Positions 16,982 to 24,897 are shown, numbered from the stretch's first letter. The stretch: 32,204 nucleotides of DNA from Alphaproteobacteria bacterium WMHbin7 (GCA_002753155.1 PDZW01000034.1:1-32204), one strand, 5' to 3'. Notes: generated from the letters alone by a model not told the origin. Numbers and translations: made by a program.

Positions 16982-17587
16982 TTAACCCTCAATCTCTTCC
17001 GCCGTTTTCACGATCACGGCGAAGCGGTCGGCCAGTTCGCACAGGGCCACCTGATGCACGACATCGCTGGGGATGACCGCCTTGCAGCCGTCGGGCAGAT
17101 CGCGTGTCGCGCAGGCCTTGGCCACCACCGTCGGCCGATAGCCGTGATCGATGCTGGCCCGCACGGTGGAACTCACGCACATATGGGTCATGAAACCCGC
17201 CACCACGAGTTCCTTGCGGCCGGTTTCGCTCAGCCGCTCGTGAAGCTCTGTCCGGGCAAAGGCGTTGGGCAGGGATTTCGTCACCACCGGCTCGCCTGCA
17301 AGCGGGGCCAGTTCGGGCATAATGGCTGAGAACTTTCCCTGGGGGTCGAACAAGGCGCCGCCCGGCTGTCCGTGATGCATCACATGCACGACCGGAGCCC
17401 CATGCTTTCGAGCCGATTCGAGAAGGCGCAGCAATTCGGCCTTGGCTGAAGCGATGCCGGGCAGGGCCAAGCCACCGCCATGATCATATTCGCGCTGATG
17501 GTCGATCAGCAGCAGCACAGCCGTTGACCATTTGGCGGGCAAGAGCTTTGCGCCCACCATGTCCAGCAGAGTCTTGGGCGTGTTCAT
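16982..17587 (-). CDS. Isochorismatase-family cysteine hydrolase
   Basis: 201 aa, alpha/beta fold of the isochorismatase/nicotinamidase superfamily. The catalytic triad is visible: Asp29 (LLLIDHQREY), Lys104 (VVTKSLPNAF) and Cys137 (VAGFMTHMCVSSTVR). The MTHMCV segment is typical of hydrolases acting on amides or isochorismate, but the substrate cannot be told. A second isoform start is not seen. It lies 15 bp after the methyltransferase gene on the same strand, so the two may share a transcript. Confidence 0.9.
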   Translation of the reverse strand: MNTPKTLLDMVGAKLLPAKWSTAVLLLIDHQREYDHGGGLALPGIASAKAELLRLLESARKHGAPVVHVMHHGQPGGALFDPQGKFSAIMPELAPLAGEPVVTKSLPNAFARTELHERLSETGRKELVVAGFMTHMCVSSTVRASIDHGYRPTVVAKACATRDLPDGCKAVIPSDVVHQVALCELADRFAVIVKTAEEIEG

Positions 17588-17602
17588 GATCTTCTCCTCT
17601 TC

Positions 17603-18541
17603 TTACAGATACTCAGGCAAAGCCTCTTGCGAACTCACCCAGGTCAGTTCGTGCTTGTTGTGATGCAAATGGACAAGGCGGCTATCGGGCAGAGCGGCAA
17701 AGCGCGCCACTGCGGCATGATCGGTTTCGCCCTGCAGTTTGACGGTGATGACGAAGTTTTTGACCAGGCGCGAGGCGCGCCAGCGCTCGACCATCTCGAA
17801 CAGTTTATCGGGATAGCAGATGACATCGGAACACAGCCAGTCGATGCTGCCTATGGATGCCGGGTCGAGGGCAAAGGCGCTTTCCTGGCGGCAGATCACA
17901 TTGGGAAGTGCGGCAATTTTTGGGTCCAGCGGCGCCTTGTCGATGGCAACGACTTGGGCCCCCAGACCAGCCAGCACCCAGGTCCAGCCGCCGGGGCTGG
18001 CCCCCAGGTCAAGACAGGTCTCGCCGGGCTGGGGGTGGCGGCGAAGCCGGGTCAGGGCCTCCCACAGCTTGAGATAGGCCCGGTTGGGCGGGGCCTCGCG
18101 GTTTTCGACGAAGCGGGGCTCGCCGCCCACGAAGGGGCTGGAGGTACGGGCCGAGGCCAGCAAGGTTCCGGCCTCTAGCAGCATGAAGACCCCAAGAGGA
18201 GCAGTGGGAGCGGGTGTTGGAAAAACCAGGGGCTTGGCGGAAACCTTGGGCAACTGGTCTTGAATAAGCCGGGTGCGCCGGTGCAGGTGATAGGACAGGG
18301 ACGCCCAGTTGCGCCCCCTGGCCTTCAGTTCCTTGACCGCCTGCCCGATTGAGGCGATGGGGATGATTTCCGGCTTAAGCCAGATGTTTTGTGCCCAGGC
18401 GACCGGGCGGGCGGGGGCCTGGGTCGCCAGCAGCCCCTCGGCAAGCAAGGCAGAGTCAGCCCCCAATTCATAAGCCAGCTCGGCCTCGAATCCCGGGACC
18501 ACCGAATAGATGGCCCCTATATGTTGCGGATGCTGTGTCAT
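17603..18541 (-). CDS. rlmM: RlmM-like 23S rRNA 2'-O-ribose methyltransferase
   Basis: 312 aa from the ATG at 18541. The frame stays open upstream to 18676, but that extension runs through a palindromic repeat element and is not gene-like. The Rossmann core has the SAM site LDLGASPGGWTW at 177-188. The K-D-K-E tetrad of RrmJ-type enzymes fits K158, D239 (WLCSDV), K268 (ITVKLQG) and E298 (NKHELTWV), with the same flanking pattern as E. coli RlmM, which methylates C2498. The N-terminal ~100 residues may replace the THUMP region. Assignment to this exact base is inference from similarity remembered, not aligned. Confidence 0.75.
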   Translation of the reverse strand: MTQHPQHIGAIYSVVPGFEAELAYELGADSALLAEGLLATQAPARPVAWAQNIWLKPEIIPIASIGQAVKELKARGRNWASLSYHLHRRTRLIQDQLPKVSAKPLVFPTPAPTAPLGVFMLLEAGTLLASARTSSPFVGGEPRFVENREAPPNRAYLKLWEALTRLRRHPQPGETCLDLGASPGGWTWVLAGLGAQVVAIDKAPLDPKIAALPNVICRQESAFALDPASIGSIDWLCSDVICYPDKLFEMVERWRASRLVKNFVITVKLQGETDHAAVARFAALPDSRLVHLHHNKHELTWVSSQEALPEYL

Positions 18542-18585
18542 GAGCGGACTATGCTGCCCGACCGGGCCAAGGATCAAGAAAAAGC

Positions 18586-18727
18586 CTAGCGCACGATCGT
18601 TCAACTCCGAGTCACTCTGGTGATTCGGAGTTGAAGGTGAATCGTTCGCTAAAACAAATTGATAGAGCTGATTCACGCCTTCGATCGAAGCCGTTTAACG
18701 GCTTCGATTTCAGGCGATCAGCTCTAG
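18586..18727 (+). repeat. Palindromic CTAG element, copy A
   Basis: 142 bp bounded by CTAG at both ends. Two hairpins: first TTCAACTCCGAGTCAC with GTGATTCGGAGTTGAA (one G-U), second around CGAAGCC/GGCTTCG with the closing stem AGAGCTGAT/ATCAGCTCT. It lies between two divergent genes, overlapping the upstream extension of the rlmM-like frame. Copies B (20357-20497) and C (22223-22363) share the design with compensatory changes. Confidence 0.85.
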
Positions 18728-18832
18728 GAAGCGCTCGATTCTTTTATGGATTTGCGATATTATCCACAGGAGTTGGGGCGACCGGAAAGGTGCCGCCTGT
18801 TCTATTCGTCCGTAAGGAAGGAGACCCAAGGG

Positions 18833-19345
18833 ATGAAAAAATCAATCGCTGTGGCGCTTTCTGGCGCCCTTCTTTTGTCTGGTTGCGCCAATATGCCCCC
18901 CCCTCCCAAGATGGGCGGCACGGCCACCTTGGGCGAAACCCTTGGTGCCGCCGCGGGTGCGGCGGTCGGCGGGCTGGCCTTCTATTATGCCGGTCCGGGC
19001 GGCGGCTGGGGCAAGGTCATGATCGCGGCCTTGGGAGCCACGGCGGGCGCCTATGTCGGCGCCCAGGCAGGCGCCATGCTGTCTCAGATGGACGTGCGCA
19101 AGGCCGAAGGAGCCGCCAATCAGGCCTTTTCTGAAGTGCAGAACGGTCAGGCAATCGGCTGGAGCAACCCGGAAACCGGCAATTCCGGCGTTTTCATGCC
19201 CACCAGCACCTATATGATGAGCGATGGCACGCTTTGCCGCGATTTCAGGACCAGCGTCGCCACGCGCGAGCTGAGCGGCTCCTCGCAGGGCATGGCCTGC
19301 CGGATGAGTGACGGAAGCTGGGCGGCGGCCGGTTTGTCCGGTTAA
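18833..19345 (+). CDS. Glycine-zipper lipoprotein (17 kDa surface antigen-like)
   Basis: 170 aa from the ATG at 18833, which has GGAAGGAG 10 nt upstream. The longer frame from 18746 adds 29 residues without a signal and is less likely. Signal with lipobox LLSGC, Cys18. Residues about 31-85 are Gly/Ala-rich with spaced glycines (GAAAGAAVGGLAFYYAG, GATAGAYVGAQAGAML), the glycine-zipper look of outer-membrane lipoproteins of the Rickettsia 17 kDa type. The C-terminal domain (about 95-170) has four Cys and YMMSDGTLCRDF. It probably acts in the envelope. A strong terminator follows. Confidence 0.88.
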   Translation: MKKSIAVALSGALLLSGCANMPPPPKMGGTATLGETLGAAAGAAVGGLAFYYAGPGGGWGKVMIAALGATAGAYVGAQAGAMLSQMDVRKAEGAANQAFSEVQNGQAIGWSNPETGNSGVFMPTSTYMMSDGTLCRDFRTSVATRELSGSSQGMACRMSDGSWAAAGLSG

Positions 19346-19377
19346 CCTTTCCTCAAGTCCCTGTGAGTCATAAAAGG

Positions 19378-19407
19378 CGGGCCGATCACATCGGCCCGTT
19401 TCTTTTT
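19378..19407 (+). terminator. Rho-independent terminator after the lipoprotein gene
   Basis: A perfect 9-bp stem CGGGCCGAT/ATCGGCCCG around CAC is followed by TTTCTTTTT. It separates the lipoprotein gene from flbT. Confidence 0.9.
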
Positions 19408-19498
19408 GCGCGACTCGGGATATGACTTTTGCAGGGCTGTTGCCCCCGGTGGATTTGGGGCATAATCCTTGCGCCACCAAAGGGGAGACCGGCTTTTC

Positions 19499-19903
19499 AT
19501 GCCTTTGAAGATCACCTTGAAGCCGCATGAAAAAGCCCTGATCGGCACGGCCGTCATCGCCAATGGCGCCACCAAGGCGGAACTGGTGATTCTGAACAAG
19601 GTTCCCGTTCTCAAGGAACGCGAGGTCATCACCCCCGACGAAGCCGACACGGTCGCCAAGAAAATCTATGTGGCCGTTTTGAACATGTACGCCAATCCGC
19701 GCCAGGAAAAAGACTATCACGACATCTACTTTTCCTTCGTGCGCGAGTTCATCGATGCCGTGCCCAACGAAACGGTTTTAAGCATCATCATGGAAATGTC
19801 GCAGCGAATCCTTGAAGGCGATCACTACCAGGCCTTGAAGGTATGCAGAAAGCTGATAGAGTTCGAACAGGAGGTCCTATCTCATGGCCAAGGAAAAGAT
19901 TAA
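19499..19903 (+). CDS. flbT: Flagellin synthesis regulator FlbT
   Basis: 134 aa from ATG 19499 (SD AGGGGAGA). A start at 19469 would add ten unconvincing residues. The N-terminus MPLKITLKPHEKALIGTAVI and the central block DYHDIYFSFVREFIDAVPN match FlbT, which binds flagellin mRNA and controls its stability and translation in alphaproteobacteria. Its start is set by a good ribosome site. It overlaps flaF by 20 nt. No flagellin or other flagellar gene is in the window, so the pair has been separated from its target locus here. Confidence 0.93.
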   Translation: MPLKITLKPHEKALIGTAVIANGATKAELVILNKVPVLKEREVITPDEADTVAKKIYVAVLNMYANPRQEKDYHDIYFSFVREFIDAVPNETVLSIIMEMSQRILEGDHYQALKVCRKLIEFEQEVLSHGQGKD

Positions 19904-20318
19904 CAGCTACCAGGATACCGCGAAGTCAACGATGTCGCCTCGCGAAGTCGAGGCCATGGCGCTGACCAAGGCCGCCTTCCTGCTCGAGGAAGCGAAAAAG
20001 GATGTCGATAATTATCAGGCATTCAGCCAGGCGCTGCGCTTCAACCATCTGCTCTGGACCATCATCCAGACCGACATCACCGACAAGAACAACAACCTGC
20101 CGCCGGAGTTGAAGGCCAATATCATGAGCCTCAGCATCTTCGTCGACAAGCAGACGGCCAAGGCCCTGGCTGAGGGCACGGGACATCTTCTGGATGTTCT
20201 GATCAACGTGAACCGCAATCTGGCCGAGGGCCTGCGCGTAACGCCTCCCGGCGCCGCCACCGAGGCCCCACCCGCCCCCTCGCAGCCGACCAGCACGGGC
20301 GGCGGCATTTCGGCCTGA
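19884..20318 (+). CDS. flaF: Flagellar biosynthesis regulator FlaF
   Basis: 144 aa with a strong AGGAGGT site before ATG 19884. The core SPREVEAMALTKAAFLLEEAK and FNHLLWTIIQTDI matches FlaF, the partner of FlbT in control of flagellin secretion and translation. The last ~25 residues are a Pro/Ala-rich tail that is less conserved. It overlaps the end of flbT, so the two are translated together. Confidence 0.93.
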   Translation: MAKEKINSYQDTAKSTMSPREVEAMALTKAAFLLEEAKKDVDNYQAFSQALRFNHLLWTIIQTDITDKNNNLPPELKANIMSLSIFVDKQTAKALAEGTGHLLDVLINVNRNLAEGLRVTPPGAATEAPPAPSQPTSTGGGISA

Positions 20319-20341
20319 CCGCCCTTCCCTTTTATTTTCAG

Positions 20342-20514
20342 AAAAAACGCCTCGGCCTAGCGCACGATCGTTTAATCCCGAGTCACCTGGGTGACTTGGG
20401 ATTAAACGTGAATCGTTCGCCAAACAAATCTGTAGAGCGGATTCACGCCTGAAATCGAAGCCGTTTAACGGCTTCGATTTCAGACGACCCGCTCTAAAGC
20501 CGAGGCGTTTTTTT
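20342..20514. terminator. Bidirectional terminator with a repeat element in its loop
   Basis: AAAAAACGCCTCGGC (20342-20356) pairs with GCCGAGGCG plus seven T (20499-20514). This makes a 9-bp GC stem flanked by A/T runs that would stop transcription from flaF (plus) and purK (minus). The normal short loop is replaced by a 141-bp palindromic element (20357-20497). The purK stop codon overlaps the T-run. Confidence 0.8.
20357..20497 (+). repeat. Palindromic CTAG element, copy B
   Basis: 141 bp beginning with CTAG and ending CTAA. First hairpin TTTAATCCCGAGTCACC with GGTGACTTGGGATTAAA (one G-U). Second hairpin TGAAATCGAAGCC with GGCTTCGATTTCA, closed by AGAGCGG/CCGCTCT. Against copies A and C several stem positions differ with the pairing kept. 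It lies exactly in the loop of the flaF/purK terminator. Confidence 0.88.
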
Positions 20515-21610
20515 ATGAGTGGGGGCGCCTGCCCAGAGGATAAAGCCGCGTCACATGGCCCATCTTGCGCCCCTGGCGCCTTTCGGCCTTGCCATAAAGA
20601 TGCAGCTTGGCATTGGGCTCGTGCAGATAGCTTTCCCAAGCCTCGGCCATGTCCCCGATCAGATTGGTCATCACGGCATCCGAATGGCGCTTGGGCGTTC
20701 CCAGCGGCAGGCCGCAGACGGCGCGCACCACCTGCTCGAACTGGCTGGTCAGGCAGGCATCGATGGTCCAGTGACCGGAATTGTGAGGACGCGGCGCCAT
20801 CTCGTTGACCAGCAGGCGGCCATCCCTGGTCAGAAACATCTCGACCGCCAGCACGCCGACCAGGTCCAGCGCCTCGGCCGCCCGATGGGCGATGGCCACC
20901 GCCTGATCCAGAACCGGCTGTGACAGCAAGGCAGGGGCCGAGGTGGTATCCAGAATGTGATTCGTATGGACGTTCTGAACCACGTCCCAGGCGGCCCAAC
21001 TGCCGTCAAGCCCCCGCGCCACCAGGGCCGACACTTCGCAGTCGAAGGAGATGAACCCTTCAAGGATACCGAGATTCGTTCCCAATCCGGCCCAGGCCCC
21101 GGCCAAATCGGCCGCACTGGTGATCTTGGCCTGACCCTTGCCATCATAGCCCAGCCGCGCGGTCTTCAGAACGCAAGGGGCTCCGATCTCGCCAAAGGCC
21201 GCTTCCAAATCCCCGGCACTTTTAACTTCCCGCCAGGGCGCCGTCTTGATGCCCAGCTCGTTGAAGAAACGTTTCTCCGCCAGCCTGTCCTGGGCGATTT
21301 CCAGCACCCTGGGGCCGGGACGCACCGGAACCCGCTCGCTAAGAAAGCGCACCGGAGAAGCGGGAATATTTTCGAATTCCAACGTCACCACATCGACTTG
21401 GCGGGCGAAGCGGTCAAGGGCGGCCTCGTCCTCGTACGCAGCGATGGTCACGCCGTCCGAAACATGCGAAGCGGGGCTGTCTTGTTCGGGCGTGAAGATA
21501 TGAACCCGATAGCCCAGTTGGGCCGCAGCCAGCGCCGTCATGCGCCCCAATTGTCCGCCACCCAGAATACCAATGGTGCCGCCGGGCGGAATCGAATGAT
21601 CGGAAGACAT
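20513..21610 (-). CDS. purK: N5-carboxyaminoimidazole ribonucleotide synthase
   Basis: 365 aa, normal size. An ATP-grasp enzyme that makes N5-CAIR from AIR, bicarbonate and ATP in purine synthesis. It begins with the PurK signature GTIGILGGGQLGRMTALAAAQLG, then the ATP-grasp domain with FEVSALVARG-like and VLAVEMFLTRDGRLLVNEMAPRPHNSGHWT segments. The product passes to PurE, encoded 11 bp upstream on the same strand. Its last codon lies in the T-run of the shared terminator. Confidence 0.97.
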   Translation of the reverse strand: MSSDHSIPPGGTIGILGGGQLGRMTALAAAQLGYRVHIFTPEQDSPASHVSDGVTIAAYEDEAALDRFARQVDVVTLEFENIPASPVRFLSERVPVRPGPRVLEIAQDRLAEKRFFNELGIKTAPWREVKSAGDLEAAFGEIGAPCVLKTARLGYDGKGQAKITSAADLAGAWAGLGTNLGILEGFISFDCEVSALVARGLDGSWAAWDVVQNVHTNHILDTTSAPALLSQPVLDQAVAIAHRAAEALDLVGVLAVEMFLTRDGRLLVNEMAPRPHNSGHWTIDACLTSQFEQVVRAVCGLPLGTPKRHSDAVMTNLIGDMAEAWESYLHEPNAKLHLYGKAERRQGRKMGHVTRLYPLGRRPHS

Positions 21611-21621
21611 GAAGGAATCCG

Positions 21622-22113
21622 TCAGCCGTTGTCGCTGGGAGACAGGGCCACGCCAGCCGTCTGGGCGGCGCGCCTGGCATCGAGCGCCTGGGCCAGCCTG
21701 TCATCGGACAGCGCCAAGACACTAGCCGCCAGAAGGGCCGCATTGACAGCACCCGCCTTTCCGATGGCCAGGGTTCCCACCGGCACACCGGCGGGCATCT
21801 GCACGATCGAGAGCAGGCTGTCCATGCCCTTGAGCGCATGGCTTTCCACGGGAACGCCGAAGACGGGCAGGCGAGTCATGGAAGCGGTCATGCCCGGCAG
21901 ATGGGCCGCCCCTCCGGCGCCTGCGATGATGACCTTGAGGCCGCGCTCGACCGCGCCGCTGGCATAACCGACCATACGCTCAGGTGTGCGATGAGCCGAG
22001 ACGATGCGCACCTCGTGGGCCACGCCAAGTTCGTCCAGCACGCTTGCGGCATGGCGCATGGTTTCCCAATCGGATTGGCTGCCCATAATGATGCCGACCA
22101 GTGGCTGGCTCAT
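21622..22113 (-). CDS. purE: N5-carboxyaminoimidazole ribonucleotide mutase
   Basis: 163 aa from ATG 22113; an open frame continues upstream to 22242 but has no ribosome site and no PurE similarity. Motifs [25 protein letters not shown] (catalytic His) and [14 protein letters not shown] mark the class I mutase converting N5-CAIR to CAIR. It forms an operon with purK, 11 bp apart. Confidence 0.97.
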   Translation of the reverse strand: MSQPLVGIIMGSQSDWETMRHAASVLDELGVAHEVRIVSAHRTPERMVGYASGAVERGLKVIIAGAGGAAHLPGMTASMTRLPVFGVPVESHALKGMDSLLSIVQMPAGVPVGTLAIGKAGAVNAALLAASVLALSDDRLAQALDARRAAQTAGVALSPSDNG

Positions 22114-22173
22114 GACGCGAACGCTTCCTCGCAAAAGTAAAGCGGGGATTATAGGCAGGGTTTTTCGGGATGC

Positions 22174-22203
22174 AATAACAAAGGGCCGGTCAAAGACCGG
22201 CCC
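22174..22203 (-). terminator. Terminator of the 54-aa DUF465 gene
   Basis: A perfect 9-bp GGGCCGGTC/GACCGGCCC stem (22183-22191, 22195-22203) around three bases is followed on the minus strand by TTTGTTATT. It lies between the DUF465 gene and purE. Palindromic element C separates it from the gene it would serve. Confidence 0.75.
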
Positions 22204-22222
22204 TGAATAAAGTTGGGGATGC

Positions 22223-22363
22223 CTAGAACGGATCGCCCTCAATCGAAGCCACTAAACGGCTTCGATTGAGGGCGTGAATCCGTTCTATCAATTTGTTTTC
22301 GCGAACGATTCACGTTTTAATCCGTGCCACAAAGTGACTCGGATTAAAACGATCGTGCGCTAG
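22223..22363 (-). repeat. Palindromic CTAG element, copy C
   Basis: 141 bp with CTAG at each end, in the opposite orientation to A and B. On its own strand the second hairpin is CGCCCTCAATCGAAGCC with GGCTTCGATTGAGGGCG, and the outer stem is AGAACGGAT/ATCCGTTCT. Both differ from A and B with pairing kept. The first hairpin has one mismatch and one G-U. It abuts the stop codon of the DUF465 gene. Confidence 0.85.
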
Positions 22364-22528
22364 TCAGGGACTAAGTCGAAGCATTTCGTCCTTAAGACGC
22401 AGCTTCTGGCGTTTCAAATCGTAGATATGGACGTCATCGGGATGCGGGCGGCGGGTTTCGTCTTCCAACTCACTCTCCAACGCAGCATGTTTGGTGCGCA
22501 GAGATTCCAGGCGGTCCTCAATGCTCAT
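22364..22528 (-). CDS. DUF465/YdcH-family small protein (54 aa)
   Basis: 54 aa (MSIEDRLESL...LKDEMLRLSP) with GGAGG 6-7 nt before the ATG. The YdcH/DUF465 signature is clear: an N-terminal helix with LESLRTKHAALESEL, then the turn HPDD, then a basic helix IYDLKRQKLRLKDEM. These are short two-helix proteins of unknown function common in proteobacteria. The stop codon abuts repeat element C. A paralogue lies at 24614-24820. Confidence 0.85.
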   Translation of the reverse strand: MSIEDRLESLRTKHAALESELEDETRRPHPDDVHIYDLKRQKLRLKDEMLRLSP

Positions 22529-22630
22529 CGCGAGCCTCCATTAGGGTTGGTGGCACGTAAACTCTATCCGAAACTAAGGCCTTTCAAAAGCGGAACTGGG
22601 TCAGGATTCTTGACCTTGCCGGGCAACACC

Positions 22631-23458
22631 TTACGGCGGAAGCGGAAAATCGATAACGCGGCCCAGGATGTGGCGGTGCAGCATGGCATCGTCGCCGGTT
22701 CCCACCTGATCGAAATAGCGCAAGATGACCGGCTTCTGGGCTGAAAAGGTGATCACCCAGTGATCGAGCAGGCGGCGCACCTCGGTGTCCAGATTGTTGA
22801 GCAGGCATTCGATGAGATAGGCGGCATAGTGCGCCTTCAGGGCGGGCGGGCAGAAATAGGCCTTGTGGGGCGAGAGGGCCAAGGGCACGAAGTCGGTGCG
22901 CCCGGCAAAGGTTTTCAAAATGCCTTCGGTCACCTCGGGCATCAGATAGGAGAACACGTCGTCAAAGACAATGACGCCCTCTGGGCTGGTCGCCTCCAGC
23001 GCGATCTTGGAATCGGCCAGAATATGCATGAGACGGTGATCGCCATCAATGTGGAACAGGCGGGTGCCCGCCTTGCCTAGACTTTGTGCTACGCGCCCCG
23101 CCTCCTTTGTCGTGTCGGCCTTGACCAGATTGAAGTGCTGAAGATCGACGCCCAGCTTCAGCGCGTTGCCGATGAAGGCGTCGGGCAGATTGAAGGGCGG
23201 ATTCGGCCAATAAAGATCGAAGATGTCGATGGCCTGTACGGTTTCGCCGCTGCCCGCCAGATGGGCCAGCAGGAAGGCCGAACGTCCGTGCAGCACGCCG
23301 ATTTCGGCCAGATTGCCGGTGATGCCCGCCCCCTTCTGCGCCAGATCGATCGCCATCAGAAGCCCGGCATCCAGCGGCGACAGAAAGCCGTCCACCTGAT
23401 CCATATGGTTGGAGACGTAATCGAGCGCCTTGAAATAGGGGGATTCGGGTCCGATCAT
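22631..23458 (-). CDS. Class I SAM-dependent methyltransferase
   Basis: 275 aa. The N-terminal part holds the SAM-binding strand and loop GNLAEIGVLHGRSAFLLAHL (about 48-67). A motif IDGDHRLMHILADSKIALE around 137 fits the Methyltransf_24-like family, which often methylates sugars or other small molecules. No substrate is apparent. It starts inside the stop codon of the phosphofructokinase gene (ATGA), so the two are coupled, although a functional link is not obvious. Confidence 0.8.
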   Translation of the reverse strand: MIGPESPYFKALDYVSNHMDQVDGFLSPLDAGLLMAIDLAQKGAGITGNLAEIGVLHGRSAFLLAHLAGSGETVQAIDIFDLYWPNPPFNLPDAFIGNALKLGVDLQHFNLVKADTTKEAGRVAQSLGKAGTRLFHIDGDHRLMHILADSKIALEATSPEGVIVFDDVFSYLMPEVTEGILKTFAGRTDFVPLALSPHKAYFCPPALKAHYAAYLIECLLNNLDTEVRRLLDHWVITFSAQKPVILRYFDQVGTGDDAMLHRHILGRVIDFPLPP

Positions 23459-24555
23459 GTCCTGACCTCGCCGACATAGATGCCAAGCCCGTGCGCCGTG
23501 CGCACCAAGGGATCATCAAGCGAGACCGAGCGCGTGACCCCCGCCACTTCGGCCAGGGGCACGTCGGTAACGCCCCTGCCCTGCCAGGCCACCATGCGGT
23601 CATAGCGCTCGAAGGCCACCAGATCAACCGCATGCACTCCGAAGGCCGAGGCCAGAACGCGGTCGCGCATCGAGGGAATGCCGCCCCGCTGCACATGACC
23701 GAGGACGGTGTAGCGCGTCTCGGCCCCGACTAGCTTGGCCAGACGATCCGAGAGGTAATGGCCGATACCGCCATAGCGCACCTGCTGATCGGAATGTGCC
23801 ACCGTGACCGGACCACCTGTCTCGGTCTTCACCCCTTCGGCCACCACCATCAGTCCGTGATTGCGCCCACTCACCTTGACATTGTCGAGCTTGGCCTTCA
23901 CACCCTCCAACGTATAGGGAATCTCGGGGATCAGAATGACGTCGGCTCCGCCCGCCACCCCGGCATGCAGGGCGATATGGCCGGCATCGCGGCCCATCAC
24001 TTCCAGAATCATGATGCGGTGATGACTGGCCGCCGTGGGCTGCAAGCGATCGAGCGCATCGACACAGACATCGACCGCCGTGTTGAAACCCACCGCGTAT
24101 TGCGTGAGATGCACATCATTGTCGATGGTCTTGGGCACGGCGACCAGGGGGATGTTGCCCTGCTGGGCCAATTTCCGGATGATGCGCAAGGAGCCGTCGC
24201 CGCCGATGGCGATGACGGCATCGATGCCCATCTCGCGCACGGCATCGATGATCTCGCCCGAACGATCCTTCTTCGTGCCGTCCGGCATGGGATAGGCGAA
24301 GGGATCGCCCTTGTTCGTGGTGCCGAGAAAGGTGCCGCCCTGGCGCAGCATGTCGCCGCCACAGACATTGACGTTCAATTCCACATAGTCCACCGGGCGC
24401 AGCATCAGCCCCTGCGTGCCGTCCTTGATGCCGATGACCCGCCAGCCATAGCCTTCGATGGCCCTGGCCACCACCGCCCGAATGACGGCGTTAAGCCCGG
24501 CGCAATCGCCGCCAGAGGTCAGAACGGCCAGGGTCTTTCTACGGCTTTTGGGCAT
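23455..24555 (-). CDS. pfkA: 6-phosphofructokinase, probably ATP-dependent
   Basis: 366 aa. It phosphorylates fructose 6-phosphate in glycolysis. Motifs: LTSGGDCAGLNAVIRAVV at the N-terminus, GGDGS at 118-122, PKTIDND at 141-147 and MGRDAGHIALHAG. The Gly in GGDGS (121) is the residue usually found in ATP-using enzymes (PPi enzymes have Asp). The Lys in PKTIDND (142) is the residue seen in PPi-type and mixed-group sequences. So the donor is likely ATP, with a PPi-lineage backbone. The gene is longer than E. coli PfkA (320). It is divergent from the second DUF465 gene. Confidence 0.9.
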   Translation of the reverse strand: MPKSRRKTLAVLTSGGDCAGLNAVIRAVVARAIEGYGWRVIGIKDGTQGLMLRPVDYVELNVNVCGGDMLRQGGTFLGTTNKGDPFAYPMPDGTKKDRSGEIIDAVREMGIDAVIAIGGDGSLRIIRKLAQQGNIPLVAVPKTIDNDVHLTQYAVGFNTAVDVCVDALDRLQPTAASHHRIMILEVMGRDAGHIALHAGVAGGADVILIPEIPYTLEGVKAKLDNVKVSGRNHGLMVVAEGVKTETGGPVTVAHSDQQVRYGGIGHYLSDRLAKLVGAETRYTVLGHVQRGGIPSMRDRVLASAFGVHAVDLVAFERYDRMVAWQGRGVTDVPLAEVAGVTRSVSLDDPLVRTAHGLGIYVGEVRT

Positions 24556-24613
24556 GGGGCGTTTTCCCTATCAAAATATGTTCAAGCCAAACGGCATCTG
24601 CTAATCTTCGTCC

Positions 24614-24820
24614 ATGATCGACGAGACTCAGGAAGAACTCAAGACCCGGCTGGCCTTGCTTCGCACGGAGCATCGCGATCTTGATGACGTGATTGCCAGA
24701 TTGATCGAAAAAGCGCCGCTCGATCAGATTCAGATGCAGCGCTTAAAAAAACGCAAGCTGCTTCTCAAGGATCAGATCTCGAAAATCGAGACACTTCTGT
24801 TACCGGACATTATTGCTTAG
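24614..24820 (+). CDS. DUF465/YdcH-family small protein (68 aa)
   Basis: 68 aa. The family pattern of two helices is evident: LALLRTEHRDLDDVIARL then QIQMQRLKKRKLLLKDQISKIE. A paralogue of 54 aa is encoded at 22364-22528 on the other side of the methyltransferase-pfkA pair. Function unknown; the family is coiled-coil-like and small. It starts at an ATG 58 bp from the pfkA start. Confidence 0.85.
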   Translation: MIDETQEELKTRLALLRTEHRDLDDVIARLIEKAPLDQIQMQRLKKRKLLLKDQISKIETLLLPDIIA

Positions 24821-24897
24821 GAGTACCTCCCGCCCCATTCACGCCCTGCAGCAGGGCTTTCCTTGCGGCTCAGGCGGCCCTCCCCACCCGGGGCCGA

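Noticed and set aside
18542..18676. N-terminal extension of the RlmM-like frame
   Set aside because: It runs through palindromic element A, has no ribosome site, and the family-like start is at 18541.
22114..22242. N-terminal extension of purE
   Set aside because: It lacks PurE similarity and overlaps terminator and repeat sequence; ATG 22113 gives the normal protein length.
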